From: DASVBE01 sp963770375
GTDB taxonomy: Bacteria; Actinomycetota; Actinomycetes; Streptosporangiales; Streptosporangiaceae
Length of the DNA stretch: 64,000 bases
Assembly (NCBI GenBank): GCA_963770375.1
Contig: CAVYPM010000001.1
Location: forward strand, 1 to 64,000
Direction: 5' to 3'
Of the stretch, positions 1 through 9,426 are shown in pieces (the first letter of the stretch is position 1; each line of letters opens with the position of its first letter). The position numbers and the translations under genes were made by a program. The notes below the pieces were generated by a model. The model searched no databases. It saw only the letters and a program-made list of their open reading frames with translations, and had not been told where the DNA came from.

Positions 1-19
1 CGACGAGATCGGGCGGACT

Positions 20-635
20 TCACTTCACGACGCGGAAGGTGAGATGGGTCACCCCAGCGCCCTCGATCACCCTCGTGCGCTCCAGGTCGACCGGCCCTGT
101 GCCGAGGTGGTCGAACAAGCTGACGCCGCCCCCGAGCAGGACGGGCACCAGGTCGATGTGGATCTCGTCCAGGAGTCCCGCCGGATGCACTGCTGCACGA
201 TGTACTCGCCGCGCCCACGCCGACGTCCTTGTCGCCGGCGACCGCTTTGCCTGCTCCAGGGCGCTCTCGAGGCCGTCGGTGACGAACGTGAACGGTCATC
301 CTTCGTAGACCCATTCTTGTGGGACTGAGCTTCTGACCACAAAGACCGGCACATCCAAGGGGTGTTTGCCACCCCACCCATGGGTGAGATCGAAGGTCCT
401 TCGCCCAAACACCAACGCCCCGGTCGTCTGGCGTCTGGCGGAGGAACTCGGCGGTCTCGGCCGAGACCATTGAAGACCCATGTCGGTTCCAGGCAGCCGG
501 TATTGGTGTCGCCAGCGGCGTACCAGGCCAAGAGCCGCTCGCCGCCGACCCCCATGGGTGTCTCAGGGCCGTCGTTCGGCCCACTGATAAATCCGTCGAG
601 CGAGACTCCGACTTCCGGTTGCGGACCTTCCCCAT
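20..635 (-). pseudogene. RibD C-terminal / dihydrofolate-reductase-like protein, multiply frameshifted
   Basis: Pieces in all three minus-strand frames line up in order with the small RibD-C/DHFR-like family. They are a start MGKVR after GGAGAGGAGAACGAAC, then VSLDGFISGPNDGPETP, then ETAEFLRQTPDD, then TGALVFGRRTFDLTHGWGG, then PVFVV..SVPQEWVYEG, then VAGDKDVGVG, and a C-terminal THLTFRVVK before the stop at 20-22. Family members are NADPH-type reductases of about 190-205 residues, and the span (616 bases) fits. At least five frame changes are needed, so as written no functional protein is made. Each piece is well conserved, so the breaks are either recent decay or base-calling errors. The substrate cannot be inferred. 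Confidence 0.75.
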
Positions 636-1604
636 GTTCGTTCTCCTCTCCCCGTGTCTGTCGCGAAGTTAGCGGACCCCAACTCCGCGTCGTCATGCGC
701 GACGTAGGTGAAGAGCGCGAGCACGAGAGTTTTTCGGCGGCAACGTCGTGAGCAGCATAAGGGGATGAGGCCAGGAGCGTCCCGGCAGTGTCTGATGTGC
801 GGCGTGCAGCCTCAGCCAAGCTTCGGAACAACTGTAGGCGGCGTCAGGGCCAGTAACCCTCATCTCGTATCGGAGGTTCGCTCCAGCGCCGATCATCGGC
901 GCCTGGGGTCCTTCGGCGGTCGAGGTAGTCACCCTGGTCACGCATGATGTGCGGAGCCGAGTGGCGGTGGCCTGTAAAACCACCGATCGAGCCTGCGCGC
1001 CGCCTTCGTAAACGGATCTGTAAACGAGACGACGCGAGACAGGGCGGGGAGACACCGCGGGGCCTGGTGCGACTGCCGCCTGCCGTCTGCCCAGGCCAGC
1101 GCGACATCTAGAGATAGTCTGAGACGGCGGAGATGCGCGTCGTAGTGCTCAGAACCCCAGCGATGACGATCGCCTCCGGCGGGGCACTCCGGCTCCGGGA
1201 ATCTCGCTGACGCAGCGTCCACCGTGTGTTGCTGGCCGGGATGATCAGCAGGACAGGCGTGCGCGAGAGCGCGCGGGAAGAGCCCACAAGATCACCGTGC
1301 CATTAACGTGCCATTACCAGGGGTCGGCAGCGATACCTGATGGCTACTCACGGACAACCGGCTGACCAGGTCAGCACGGTCACCAGACACGAATACGACG
1401 TTTTGCAAGCCAGGCGGTTTCGAGCTGGCGCCGGGGAGCCACCCGGGTGAACGACCTTCCACCAGGCCGGAGGGATCCGGACAACAACCCGACGCAACCC
1501 CGAGCATATGAACCGGCCTGAACGACCTTGCGGGTCCTCTGGTGCCTACGGATCGGATTCCCAAGAGTCGCCGAATCCAGTTCTAGCTTATGAAGGGCGT
1601 CGCC
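636..1604. other. No gene recognised
   Basis: Open frames on both strands are short, lack a convincing ribosome binding site and read as arginine/proline-rich low-complexity protein. No RNA gene, repeat or mobile-element end was recognised. Composition is less GC-rich than the rest of the window. Confidence 0.5.
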
Positions 1605-2840
1605 TCAGCGACCGCCGTTAGTCCGGGGTGTCCGGGCTCCGCGCTGGTCGCCCCTCCGGCGCATGCCGGGCCAGTGGCGTTTCTTTCTTATTGTCAGCCA
1701 GAGTGAACTAAAGAACCTGCCGAGCCAGTTCAACACCAGATTGTTCTCTTCCTGTACGAACGCCACACCGGTTCCCGCTGTGACGCCAAAGGCTATTCCT
1801 GAACGAAATACCCAGTCGTCATGTGATGCCGCGGCGTCCTGATTGGTAAGGCTCATAGTTGGTTGGCGAAGAAACTCCCTTCCCTGCCAGACATCGTCGA
1901 ATCCCGCGAAATGACCATTCGACGGCACAACGCTATTTACTGTAGCATTCTGGAACTCAGCTTGACATTATATGGAGAATCACTGTCGTAGTCAGTGATT
2001 CTGGTTGCCAGTAGACCTTCTCAAGATGTTGACCGCGAGGTGCCCGGTAGTCAGAAGCGGTCCGACTGCCGTAATCAGGATAAGAAGGATATCGTCCGTT
2101 CTTGAGCCGGGGAAACTCGATCAGCTTCTCGTCGTCCGAGGATGAGCGGTCCTCACTGATAGAAAGAAAAGGGAGTTTGTACGATGAGCCAGCGATAATG
2201 CCTATGAGAGGAAGATGCGCGAAGAAGCTGCCACGCGACTTTGAGTAATTTGCGGAAGCTCAACGGTAGCCACGGGAAACCCAAACCGCTCACCTCTCCC
2301 GTTTTTGGTAATATCTGCAAGAGACAACTCACTCACATACTCAATAGGGCGTAGGGCCCGGTATTTATCAATGCCATTGCTAGAATACGGCACGTCTATG
2401 GCTTTACCTGATCAGACTTAACTTCAAGCTTCCCATCAGCGTCTCGCATAAGGGCGGAATTGGCGCAAGCTCGACGCTATCGAAATGGCGGGCGAATTCT
2501 TCGCATTGCGAATCGTCGCCGGAACATAAACAATTTCGTAAGGCAGACGCGGGTGGAAGCCGTTCAGATTGCGCCAGAACACCTCCGTTGTCAAATGAAT
2601 CGTCGCTTTTGGGTCGGTGGAACAGACAGTAATGAGTTGGCGAGTACGGGATATATTAGGTGCTTCCTTACCGATCGCTGAAGCTTTCCAAAATACGTAT
2701 CCAAGCAACACCAATGCGAAAGTTACGCCCAAGAGAAATAGCGATCGCCAACCCTTCTTCCATTGATCACCGACCTTGTTATCGCCCAACTCCGCCGACG
2801 GGCCGCCCGCAGGCTCGGTAGATACAAGATCATCGGCCAT
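1605..2840 (-). pseudogene. Unknown two-span membrane protein, broken by about four frameshifts
   Basis: The start is ATG at 2838-2840 after a GGGGGG tract. Frame 1 gives a soluble N-terminus (MADDLVSTEPAGG), a membrane segment (SLFLLGVTFALVLLGYVFW) and an outer region up to about 2470. Coding then continues in a second frame (LMRDADGKLEVKSDQVK, about 2455-2403), a third (VPYSSNGIDKYRALRPIEYV, about 2395-2255), a fourth (FFAHLPLIGIIAG to SDYRAPRGQHLEKVYW, about 2250-1970) and a last one (FQNATVNSVVPSNGHF) that carries a second hydrophobic stretch (GIAFGVTAGTGVAFV) near the C-terminus, with the stop at 1605. The net span is 1236 bases, exactly 412 codons. I do not recognise the family. GC content is far below the rest of the window, which suggests acquisition by transfer. 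The topology suggests a large exported domain between two membrane anchors. Confidence 0.6.
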
Positions 2841-2955
2841 AGCGCCCCCCGGCAGATTGCTAAGCAGAACCTCATTGACTCCTACGGCAAGGATGCATCT
2901 GTTAGGCCGCCAGCACCAGCGGCGAAGCTCCAGCGGCCTGATCTGACAAGACGCC

Positions 2956-3249
2956 ATGGGCGCCGCGGACGACAGCGGCGATGCCTGCGCCTGCGAGCTG
3001 ACCGAACCGCTCGGCCTGACCCAGCCGACCATCTCACACCACCTCAAGATCGTCCTAGACGCAGGGATCTTCACCCGCGACAAGCACGGCGGCTGGGTCT
3101 ACTACGCCCTTGTCACCTCAGCCACGGAAGCCCTCTCTCCGCTGCTGAGCACGGGTTCAGCCGGTCGGGACGTGAGAAGTGTTCCGGTAGGTACGGCCCG
3201 TGCCCGAATATGTGGTCAACTGCGGGGCACCGCGGTCACTCGCGGCTAA
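2956..3249 (+). pseudogene. ArsR-family winged-helix fragment
   Basis: The residues ACACELTEPLGLTQPTISHH, LKIVLDAGIFTRDKHGGWVY and YALV match the recognition helix and wing of ArsR/SmtB repressors, including the CACEL metal-site-like motif and the HHLK helix end. The family's N-terminal helices are missing: an in-frame stop lies at 2944-2946 and no matching coding was seen upstream. The C-terminus continues into unrelated low-complexity sequence. It is most likely a 5'-truncated remnant of a metal- or arsenic-responsive repressor. No transporter or arsenic gene lies beside it. Confidence 0.6.
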
Positions 3250-3587
3250 CGGCTCAGCATCGCGACCTGGATAGCGGCGCATCGTGGCCATGGGTGTTCA
3301 TCCCTGATAAGGAAGCGGTCGCTAGGTCAACTGCTCACAGGTCGGCGCCTGTTCCGCCGGGAAGTCGCTGCGGCTTCCCTGACGGTTCATGGCAGGGGCG
3401 GTATGGGCTCGACGTTGAACCCGCCGAGCTGTCCCTGGGATCTTGGGGGCCGATGACTACGGCAACGCGGGATAGCGCGGCCACGGTGGGGCGGTTTCTT
3501 GAGCCAGTCCAGGCGGGCGATTACCCGCGCAGTCCCTTGACAGATTGCTTGCTTTTCTGTGGACTGGCGGGGGCCGGGGGGTGTGCG

Positions 3588-5013
3588 ATGAGGTTGAGAT
3601 TCTTCGCCACAGCCGGATTGGCGATGGCGGCAAGCGGGCTCCTGTGCGCGGGGAGCGTGTCACCGGCGGTGGCGAGCTCGGGGCCGGGCGCGGCTGGGCA
3701 TCTGCGGGTGGTATCGGGCCCCAGCCCGTTTGCGGGCGGCTGTCCGGGAGCCGCGCTTGACAGCACGCATGTTGCCGGGGATGAGATCGAGCCGGCGATC
3801 GCGGTCAACCCGGCGGACCGGCGGAACCTCGTCGGGACCTGGCAGCAGGATCTCGGCTTCACCGCGCGCAGCGATCTCATCGGATGGTCGCGCGACGGCG
3901 GCAAGACGTGGGGGCGCAGCCAGATTCCCGGCCTTACCGTCTGCACCGGGGGGACGGCGGACTCCGCCAGCGACCCGTGGATATCGGTCGGCCCGGACGG
4001 GACGGCGTACTTCCTCGGCATCGAGGTGAACCTTCGCGGGGACCTGGTGAATCCGCCCTCGGCGATCGTGGCGAGCCGCTCGCACGACGGCGGGCGCACC
4101 TGGACGCGGCCGGTCACGGTGTCAGGATTCGAGCCGGTCAATGACACCGACGCGATCACGGCAAGCCCGACCCGCGCGGGCCACGCGTACGCGGCCTGGG
4201 CTAACTGGGACCACACCTTCAACTTCCAGTTCCCGAGTTCGGTTAAGTTCTCCCGCACCACCGACGGTGGTGCCACCTGGTCGCGTCCCGTTGCCGTCGA
4301 CCTGCCGGATCCGGGATTCGTTGACTTCGCGCCCCGGCTGGTCGTGCTGCCGGGCGGGACGCTAATGATGGCCTACACGCAAGCTGACCTGGCCGCCGGG
4401 ATCGGCCGCCTCTTCGCGACCCGGTCGGTGAACGAAGGGCGTACCTGGCTGCCGCCGGTGCTGGTCGGGTCGCAGCCGGTCCAGACGTTCGTCGATCCTG
4501 AGACAGGCAATGTCCTCCCAGGGTCGGGATTCCCCAGCGCCGCCGTCGCTCCCGACGGCACCGTCTATGTGGCAACCGAACGCGACAGCTCGGTCAGCTC
4601 GGGCGCGATAACCGTGGCACGATCGCGGGATGGCGGCCGCACCTGGACCAGCAGCGAGGTCACCGGCGTGAGCGCGTTCGCGTTCTTCCCCTCGGTCGCC
4701 GTTGATTCGCACGGCACGGTCGGGGTTTCCTGGTCCGACCTGCGGAACGACCGGCCTGGCGATGCCGCCTTGACCGCCGACGCCTGGTTCGCCTCCTCCA
4801 ATGACCGGGGCCGCACCTGGCGGCAAAGCCACCTCGCAGGGCCCTTCGACATGCGAGCCCCACCGTTCGGCGACAACGGCCACCAGCTCGGCGAATACCA
4901 AGGGCTAGCGGCGCTGCCAGGCCGCGGCTTCGCTGCGCTGTTCGCGGCGCCAGCGCCCCTGGCCGAAGGACGGCCCGACGGACATCTTCTTCGCCCGGAT
5001 CGGGCCGGGCTGA
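3588..5013 (+). CDS. Secreted BNR/Asp-box repeat (exo-alpha-sialidase-like) protein, frameshifted near its C-terminus
   Basis: The start is ATG at 3588, giving a signal peptide (MRLRFFATAGLAMAASGLL then an Ala-rich cleavage region). The mature part contains repeated Asp-box motifs, such as WSRDGGKTWGRS, SHDGGRTWTRP, TTDGGATWSRP, SRDGGRTWTSS and SNDRGRTWRQS, the hallmark of sialidase-type beta-propellers. The first frame loses homology after RGFAALFAAPAP. The neighbouring frame then reads WPKDGPTDIFFARIGPG and stops at 5011-5013, the expected family ending. A one-base insertion near 4945 therefore separates the last 20 or so residues; the span is 1426 bases, one over a multiple of three. Asp boxes give a fold, not an activity: catalytic sialidase arginines were not identified, so glycosidase function is uncertain. 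It is an extracellular protein with no operon partners. Confidence 0.75.
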
Positions 5014-5800
5014 CCTGCAGAAACCCGGACGGCTGGACACACCAAGCTGGTAGTGCCGTCCTCCCGCTGCATGATGATTTCGCCCGGGGAAACCGTCGGC
5101 TCTGGGTGCCGCACGACAGGCCCAGGGCGCCACCACCGGCGTGCCCATGGCGTGCCCGATTGGACGGTGATCAGCGGTGAGTCACGGTCATTCGCGGGCA
5201 CGCCACGAGTCTGCTGGCCTGGAGCGGGGCAAGTCAGAGAGCAGGCTGTCGAGACCTCCTAAGCAATAGGTCGCGGGCATGTGACCGGGCCCGGCCTTCC
5301 GGGTCCAACGCTTTTGATCTTCAGCATGACCGGGCGTAGATCGCTAGATGAAGAAGCTCATCTGCTTCTGTCCGGTTCTGGGAGCCGAGTGGGAGCAGCG
5401 AGGCACCGGCAGACGCCGCCAGACGGAGTAGCCGTACTAGCATTACTGCCTCTAACCTGCGGGAACATGCATACGAAGCACGTTTGTCGGCCTGCGCGCT
5501 CAGTTGTGGTCTTGGATGTCGCGGCTCCAAGCCTCAGCCTGTGCAAATCTGGGTCACACCTACATTGCCGTCCGCTTTACCCGGCTCTGAGTAGTTGCCA
5601 TGTCGCTGGTAGTCCTGCGGCTGACCGGTGTGGACCGCGCCGGTGAGTCCAGGGTCTCCGGAATACCGGCGCGGTTCAAGCTGCGCCGCCACCAGCGCTG
5701 GTGCATGTGCCCGCACAGGCCAACCTGTCCCGTTCAGGATCAGTAGCTGCCGTAGCGTCGGAGTCCTGTCCCGCCAACGAGCCGCCAACAGACGTCAAGA
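5014..5800. other. No gene recognised between the BNR protein and the tRNA
   Basis: About 790 bases with only short, low-complexity open frames on both strands and no convincing start signals. It lies on the 3' side of an initiator tRNA gene, a common integration position, but no integrase or repeated tRNA end was found here. Confidence 0.5.
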
Positions 5801-5831
5801 AGGCCCGACTTCCGTTTCGGCAGTCGGGCCT
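5801..5831 (-). terminator. Hairpin terminator downstream of tRNA-fMet
   Basis: The arms AGGCCCGACT (5801-5810) and AGTCGGGCCT (5822-5831) are perfectly complementary around an 11-base loop. On the minus strand the hairpin follows the tRNA 3' end by about 16 bases and is followed by TTCTTGACG. It is symmetric, so it could act in both directions. Confidence 0.7.
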
Positions 5832-5847
5832 CTGACCTGCACTTACC

Positions 5848-5924
5848 TGGTAGCGGGGGCGGGATTTGAACCCGCGACCTCTGGGTTATGAGCCCAGCGA
5901 GCTACCGAACTGCTCCACCCCGCG
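5848..5924 (-). tRNA. Initiator tRNA-Met (CAT), CCA encoded
   Basis: The minus strand reads as a complete 77-base cloverleaf with CCA at 5848-5850. The anticodon loop is CTCATAA flanked by three G-C pairs (GGG/CCC), the signature of initiator rather than elongator tRNA-Met. The T-arm GGTTCAAATCC is intact. Position 1 (C) faces T at 72, the unpaired acceptor end needed for formylation and IF2 recognition. Confidence 0.93.
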
Positions 5925-5928
5925 TCGT

Positions 5929-5949
5929 GTGCCCCTACTTTAGGGGCAC
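5929..5949. terminator. Short perfect hairpin between the GT-C gene and the tRNA
   Basis: GTGCCCCTA (5929-5937), CTT, TAGGGGCAC (5941-5949) form a 9-bp perfect stem with a 3-base loop. It sits between the stop of the upstream minus-strand glycosyltransferase-like gene and the tRNA, so it probably separates the two transcripts. Confidence 0.55.
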
Positions 5950-6006
5950 CTTCGCCGCGAGGCAAATCCGCACGCCAGCGCGCCGCGCCCGCGATCGCGG
6001 CCGGGC

Positions 6007-8535
6007 TCAGGCCCCGATCGCAGTCGGTTTCGGCAGCGTGGCCAGCCAGACCCGCAGGTTCAGCGGGCCCGGCCCCATCGGCGGCTCGGTCAGCTCGTGC
6101 GGGTCCTGCGTGGTCCGCAGGCTGACCACCAGCGAGCCGGTGGCCGCGTACGGGCCAAGCGCGGCCCGGCTGGCCGCCAGCAGCACCGGCCGGCGCCCGG
6201 CCCGCTCGATGCCGTTGATCACGGCGGGCAGCTGCGCGGCCGCCGCCTGGCCCGCCGCGACCCACGCCACCGGCCGGTCGCACATGGTGCGCACCGGCGC
6301 GGCGAGCTGGTCCGCCAGCTGCTCACCGATGATCACCACCGCCGTGCCGCGGCCGATCGCGCCGCACAGGCGGCCGGTCACCCTCGGCTCCCCCGCGTTG
6401 GTCTTACGGGCCGCCAGGCCGTTCACGGCCGGGTGCAGCGACCCGGCCGGCCCGCGGTGGGTCAGCCCGAACCCGGTCGTGGTCACCAGCGTGGGCACCA
6501 GCAGCGCCACCACGCAGCAGGCCGACACGAACGACCAGGCGGCCAGGCCCGCACCGCGGGACCGGGCCCGCCCGGTCAGCCACGCGGCGGCCCAGATGGC
6601 TGCCAGCACCAGCCCCGGCAGCACCAGCGGCACCAGGCGGCGGCTGGCCCACGGCTGATCGGCGACCGTCTCCGGCTGCCACAGCACGACCGCCGCGCCC
6701 CAGCCGATGATCAGCAACGGCAGCGCCCAGTTCCGCGCCGCCCCGCTGGGGTCCCGCCAGCGCAGGAGCGCGCGCACCGACCGCCGGGTCAGCAGGGCCA
6801 GGCCCACCCCGGCCAGCAGCAGCGCGGGCAGCCCGATGTACCAGATCACCCAGTACAGGCTGTCCTCGGCGTACAGCCTGGCCGGATCGACCCGCAGCCC
6901 CTGCGCCTGCTGCAGCGCGGCCATGAAGGCCTGCGCCCCGGCGCCGGGATGACCGCGCACGGTCTGCACGTACGGCCGGACCGCCAGCCCGATCACCGCC
7001 GCCACCACGGCCACCCCGGCCGCCTCGGGCAGCCAGGACCGCCAGCGCAGCCTGGTCAGCCAGCCCAGCCAGCGCAGCGGGGGACGGCGGCCGGCCCGCC
7101 GCAGCGCGCCGCGCACCCGGCCAGACCGCACAATCAGCACGGCGCAGGCCGTGACCACGGCCAGCCCCGCGGCGACCAGGCCGGTCGTCCGCAGCGGCCC
7201 GGCGATCGTGTCCATATAGGGGCCGGCCAGCACGTAACCAGCCACCAGCCCGTAGGCGATACCTATCACAAGCCCCAAGGAATACGGCCCTGCCTGCGAC
7301 CGCCGGGCCGCCCAGAGACCTCCCGTCACAGGGATCACCGGGAGCAGGTAGACCAGCCCGTCCGGGCGCACGAGGGTAATCAGCCCGAGGCTGAGACCGG
7401 CCAGGCCGGCCAGCACCCAGGCCGGCGTCAGCCATACGGGCTTGCTGCGGATGGCCCAGCCCGCCCGGCGGGCACCCGCCAGCGGGTTGTCCATCACCAC
7501 CGTGTCGTCACTGACCGCAGCCGGCTGCGTCCCGGCCCGCCGCCAGAGCCCCGCCCGGGACCGTGACGCCAGGACCGCGGCCGCTTCGGACAGGGTGGCC
7601 GGCGGCCGCGCGGGGGCCGGTTCCGCCGCTGTCGCTGGATCGCCGGAGGTGCCCGGAGACGCTGATGTGGCTTCAGTTGCGGCCGTGGCTGGCGGTACGG
7701 GCGGCGCCGGCCCGCTGGGCGCCGGGAGCGGGCCCGGCGGGGGCAGCGGCGAGGCCGCGGCAGGCTGCGCACGCAGCGTCAGCGAGTCGATCAGCAGGCA
7801 CAACCCGCCGAACAGCAGTATCTGCAGCACCGGCTCGGCGAACGCCGACCGGCTGGTGTACACCTCGGGCAGGGTGATGGCGAGCACCAGCGCGGCGGCC
7901 GGGGCCCACTGCGGGCCGGCGAGCCGGCCGGCCAGGCCGCCGAAGGCGAGCACGGCCAGCGCCCCGAGGACCGGGCTGACCAGCGCCGCGCCGCTGATCC
8001 CGTGCAGCCAGAACCCGCCGCTGAGCAGCATCGGCAGCCCCGGCAGCGACCGCGGGTACAGCGCGTCGCCGTGGGCCAGCAGCCCGGACGTGGTGAACGA
8101 CAGGCCGGGATGGGGGCCGCCGAACGCCCCCATCCGCGCCGGGATCGGCAGCGAGCCGTGCTGGGAGATCCAGTACCCGGCCGCGAAGGCCGCACCCGGG
8201 GCCCGGCTGGCCACGATCGTCACCGAGTTGACCGCCTGCTGCCACACCCCGAACCCGACGGCGACCAGGGCCGTGCCAGCCAGCCCGAACCAGGCGGGCC
8301 AGCGGCTCCCCCGCCGGGGGCCCGGCAGCTCAGTAGGCCACTGAGCAGGCACCCAGTGCAGCCCGGAGGAGACGATGATGATCGCCAGCGGCACCGAGAT
8401 GAGCAGCATCACGGCCGGGCTGAACACCCCGGCAAGCAGCAGCGGCAGCCCAGGGACCAGCCAGGCGATGACAAGCACCGCGGGCAGCACGGTCAGCCGG
8501 GCGAACGCCCCGCCCGCCGGCGGCAGTTGCCGCAT
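6007..8535 (-). CDS. Large polytopic membrane protein, GT-C glycosyltransferase-like
   Basis: 842 residues from ATG at 8535. Many hydrophobic spans (for example LPAVLVIAWLVPGLPLLLAG and MLLISVPLAIIIV) are followed by a luminal-type region (GGPHPGLSFTTSGL) and a TSRSAFAEP motif of the kind seen in actinobacterial GT-C mannosyl/arabinosyl-type enzymes. An Ala/Pro-rich insert lies mid-protein, then more spans, then a soluble C-terminal domain (from about residue 690) ending LPKPTAIGA. GT-C enzymes use polyprenyl-phosphate sugars at the outer membrane face. The catalytic acid was not pinned down, so the activity is inferred. The coding frame is open upstream of the ATG (GTRQPGRRPGPWRGARTR) to a stop near 8610, and a long low-complexity frame lies just upstream, so the true N-terminus may be longer and frameshifted. 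Confidence 0.75.
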   Translation of the reverse strand: MRQLPPAGGAFARLTVLPAVLVIAWLVPGLPLLLAGVFSPAVMLLISVPLAIIIVSSGLHWVPAQWPTELPGPRRGSRWPAWFGLAGTALVAVGFGVWQQAVNSVTIVASRAPGAAFAAGYWISQHGSLPIPARMGAFGGPHPGLSFTTSGLLAHGDALYPRSLPGLPMLLSGGFWLHGISGAALVSPVLGALAVLAFGGLAGRLAGPQWAPAAALVLAITLPEVYTSRSAFAEPVLQILLFGGLCLLIDSLTLRAQPAAASPLPPPGPLPAPSGPAPPVPPATAATEATSASPGTSGDPATAAEPAPARPPATLSEAAAVLASRSRAGLWRRAGTQPAAVSDDTVVMDNPLAGARRAGWAIRSKPVWLTPAWVLAGLAGLSLGLITLVRPDGLVYLLPVIPVTGGLWAARRSQAGPYSLGLVIGIAYGLVAGYVLAGPYMDTIAGPLRTTGLVAAGLAVVTACAVLIVRSGRVRGALRRAGRRPPLRWLGWLTRLRWRSWLPEAAGVAVVAAVIGLAVRPYVQTVRGHPGAGAQAFMAALQQAQGLRVDPARLYAEDSLYWVIWYIGLPALLLAGVGLALLTRRSVRALLRWRDPSGAARNWALPLLIIGWGAAVVLWQPETVADQPWASRRLVPLVLPGLVLAAIWAAAWLTGRARSRGAGLAAWSFVSACCVVALLVPTLVTTTGFGLTHRGPAGSLHPAVNGLAARKTNAGEPRVTGRLCGAIGRGTAVVIIGEQLADQLAAPVRTMCDRPVAWVAAGQAAAAQLPAVINGIERAGRRPVLLAASRAALGPYAATGSLVVSLRTTQDPHELTEPPMGPGPLNLRVWLATLPKPTAIGA

Positions 8536-9248
8536 CCGCGTCCGGGCACCCCGCCACGGCCCCGGCCGCCGGCCCGGCTGGCGCGTCCCGGCTGGCGCGG
8601 GCCAGCCTCACTGCTAACCGGACGCCGGACCCGCAGCCGGCCAGCCACACCCCCGGCGCCGGCCGCACCGCCAGCGCCGCCCATCTCGCCCGGGCTGACC
8701 TCCTCGCCTTGGCTCACCGCACCATCTGGCCCGTCCGCACCTTCAGGGCTCAGCGTGCCGCCCGGATCGGCCACGCCCCCGGCGCGAACTGCACTGCCTT
8801 TACTGCCAGCACCGCCAGCGCTGACCGCATCGCCGGACGCTGTGGCCCCGTCCGGCGCGCCACCACCACCCGGTCCGCCCGCATCGCCAGCCACGTCGGC
8901 ACCTTCCAGATCCGCCGACCCAGCGGCACCATCAGTCACGTCTGTCCTATTCGGACTAGCCGCATCTTCCGTCACATGGTCCGCCGAACCAGCGACTACA
9001 CCCGCGCCTGACGCGCTGGCCGGATCGGCAGCTGGAGTGCCGCTGGCCGTCCCGTCCCGCCCAGCCGGATCCGCCGGGGCCGCGGGCGCACCGGGGGCGG
9101 CCTGGTCCGGGCGCTTGGCTGCGCTCCTGGACCTGGACCGGCCGGGCTTGGTGTCCCTGGGCGAGGCGTCCATGGAGGTGATCTCCCCCGGCCCGGCGGG
9201 CCCAATCTCGGCGCCGGCCATCGGGTCTTCACGGTCAGCAGCGCCCAC
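8493..9248 (-). CDS. Ala/Gly/Asp-rich disordered frame; possible N-terminus of the GT-C protein
   Basis: A 251-codon frame made almost only of G, A, D, P, S and E with no folded domain. It overlaps the GT-C start by about 43 bases in another frame. Long disordered N-termini are common on actinobacterial membrane glycosyltransferases, and just upstream of the GT-C ATG the other frame reads as an Arg-rich juxtamembrane linker, so a single frameshift near 8600 could join the two. Alternatively it is a separate disordered protein or simply an open frame caused by GC bias. Confidence 0.35.
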   Translation of the reverse strand: MGAADREDPMAGAEIGPAGPGEITSMDASPRDTKPGRSRSRSAAKRPDQAAPGAPAAPADPAGRDGTASGTPAADPASASGAGVVAGSADHVTEDAASPNRTDVTDGAAGSADLEGADVAGDAGGPGGGGAPDGATASGDAVSAGGAGSKGSAVRAGGVADPGGTLSPEGADGPDGAVSQGEEVSPGEMGGAGGAAGAGGVAGRLRVRRPVSSEAGPRQPGRASRAGGRGRGGVPGRGCGNCRRRAGRSPG

Positions 9249-9308
9249 CGGCCTACTGTAAGCGGAATTGACCGCAATGCCGCTGGCCAGCGTGTTCTTC
9301 AGGCCCGG

Positions 9309-9331
9309 GCTTGGTCATGTCCTGACCAAGC
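9309..9331. promoter_or_regulatory. Inverted repeat in the GT-C / LCP intergenic region
   Basis: GCTTGGTCA (9309-9317), TGTCC, TGACCAAGC (9323-9331): a 9-bp perfect inverted repeat between two divergent genes, about 100 bases before the LCP start. An operator is more likely than a terminator because no gene ends here. Regulator unknown. Confidence 0.35.
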
Positions 9332-9426
9332 AGGCGTTTTCTCCCGGTTCGATCGCATACTGTTTGATCAGCTGTTCCCGGGAGGAGAAGCCGGCCAGCT
9401 AGCTAGGATGTCCCACCGGAGGGGTG

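Noticed and set aside
2763..3587. N-terminal extension of the BNR protein up to 2763
   Set aside because: The extension is low-complexity and covers an ArsR fragment in another frame. The signal peptide beginning at 3588 defines the start.
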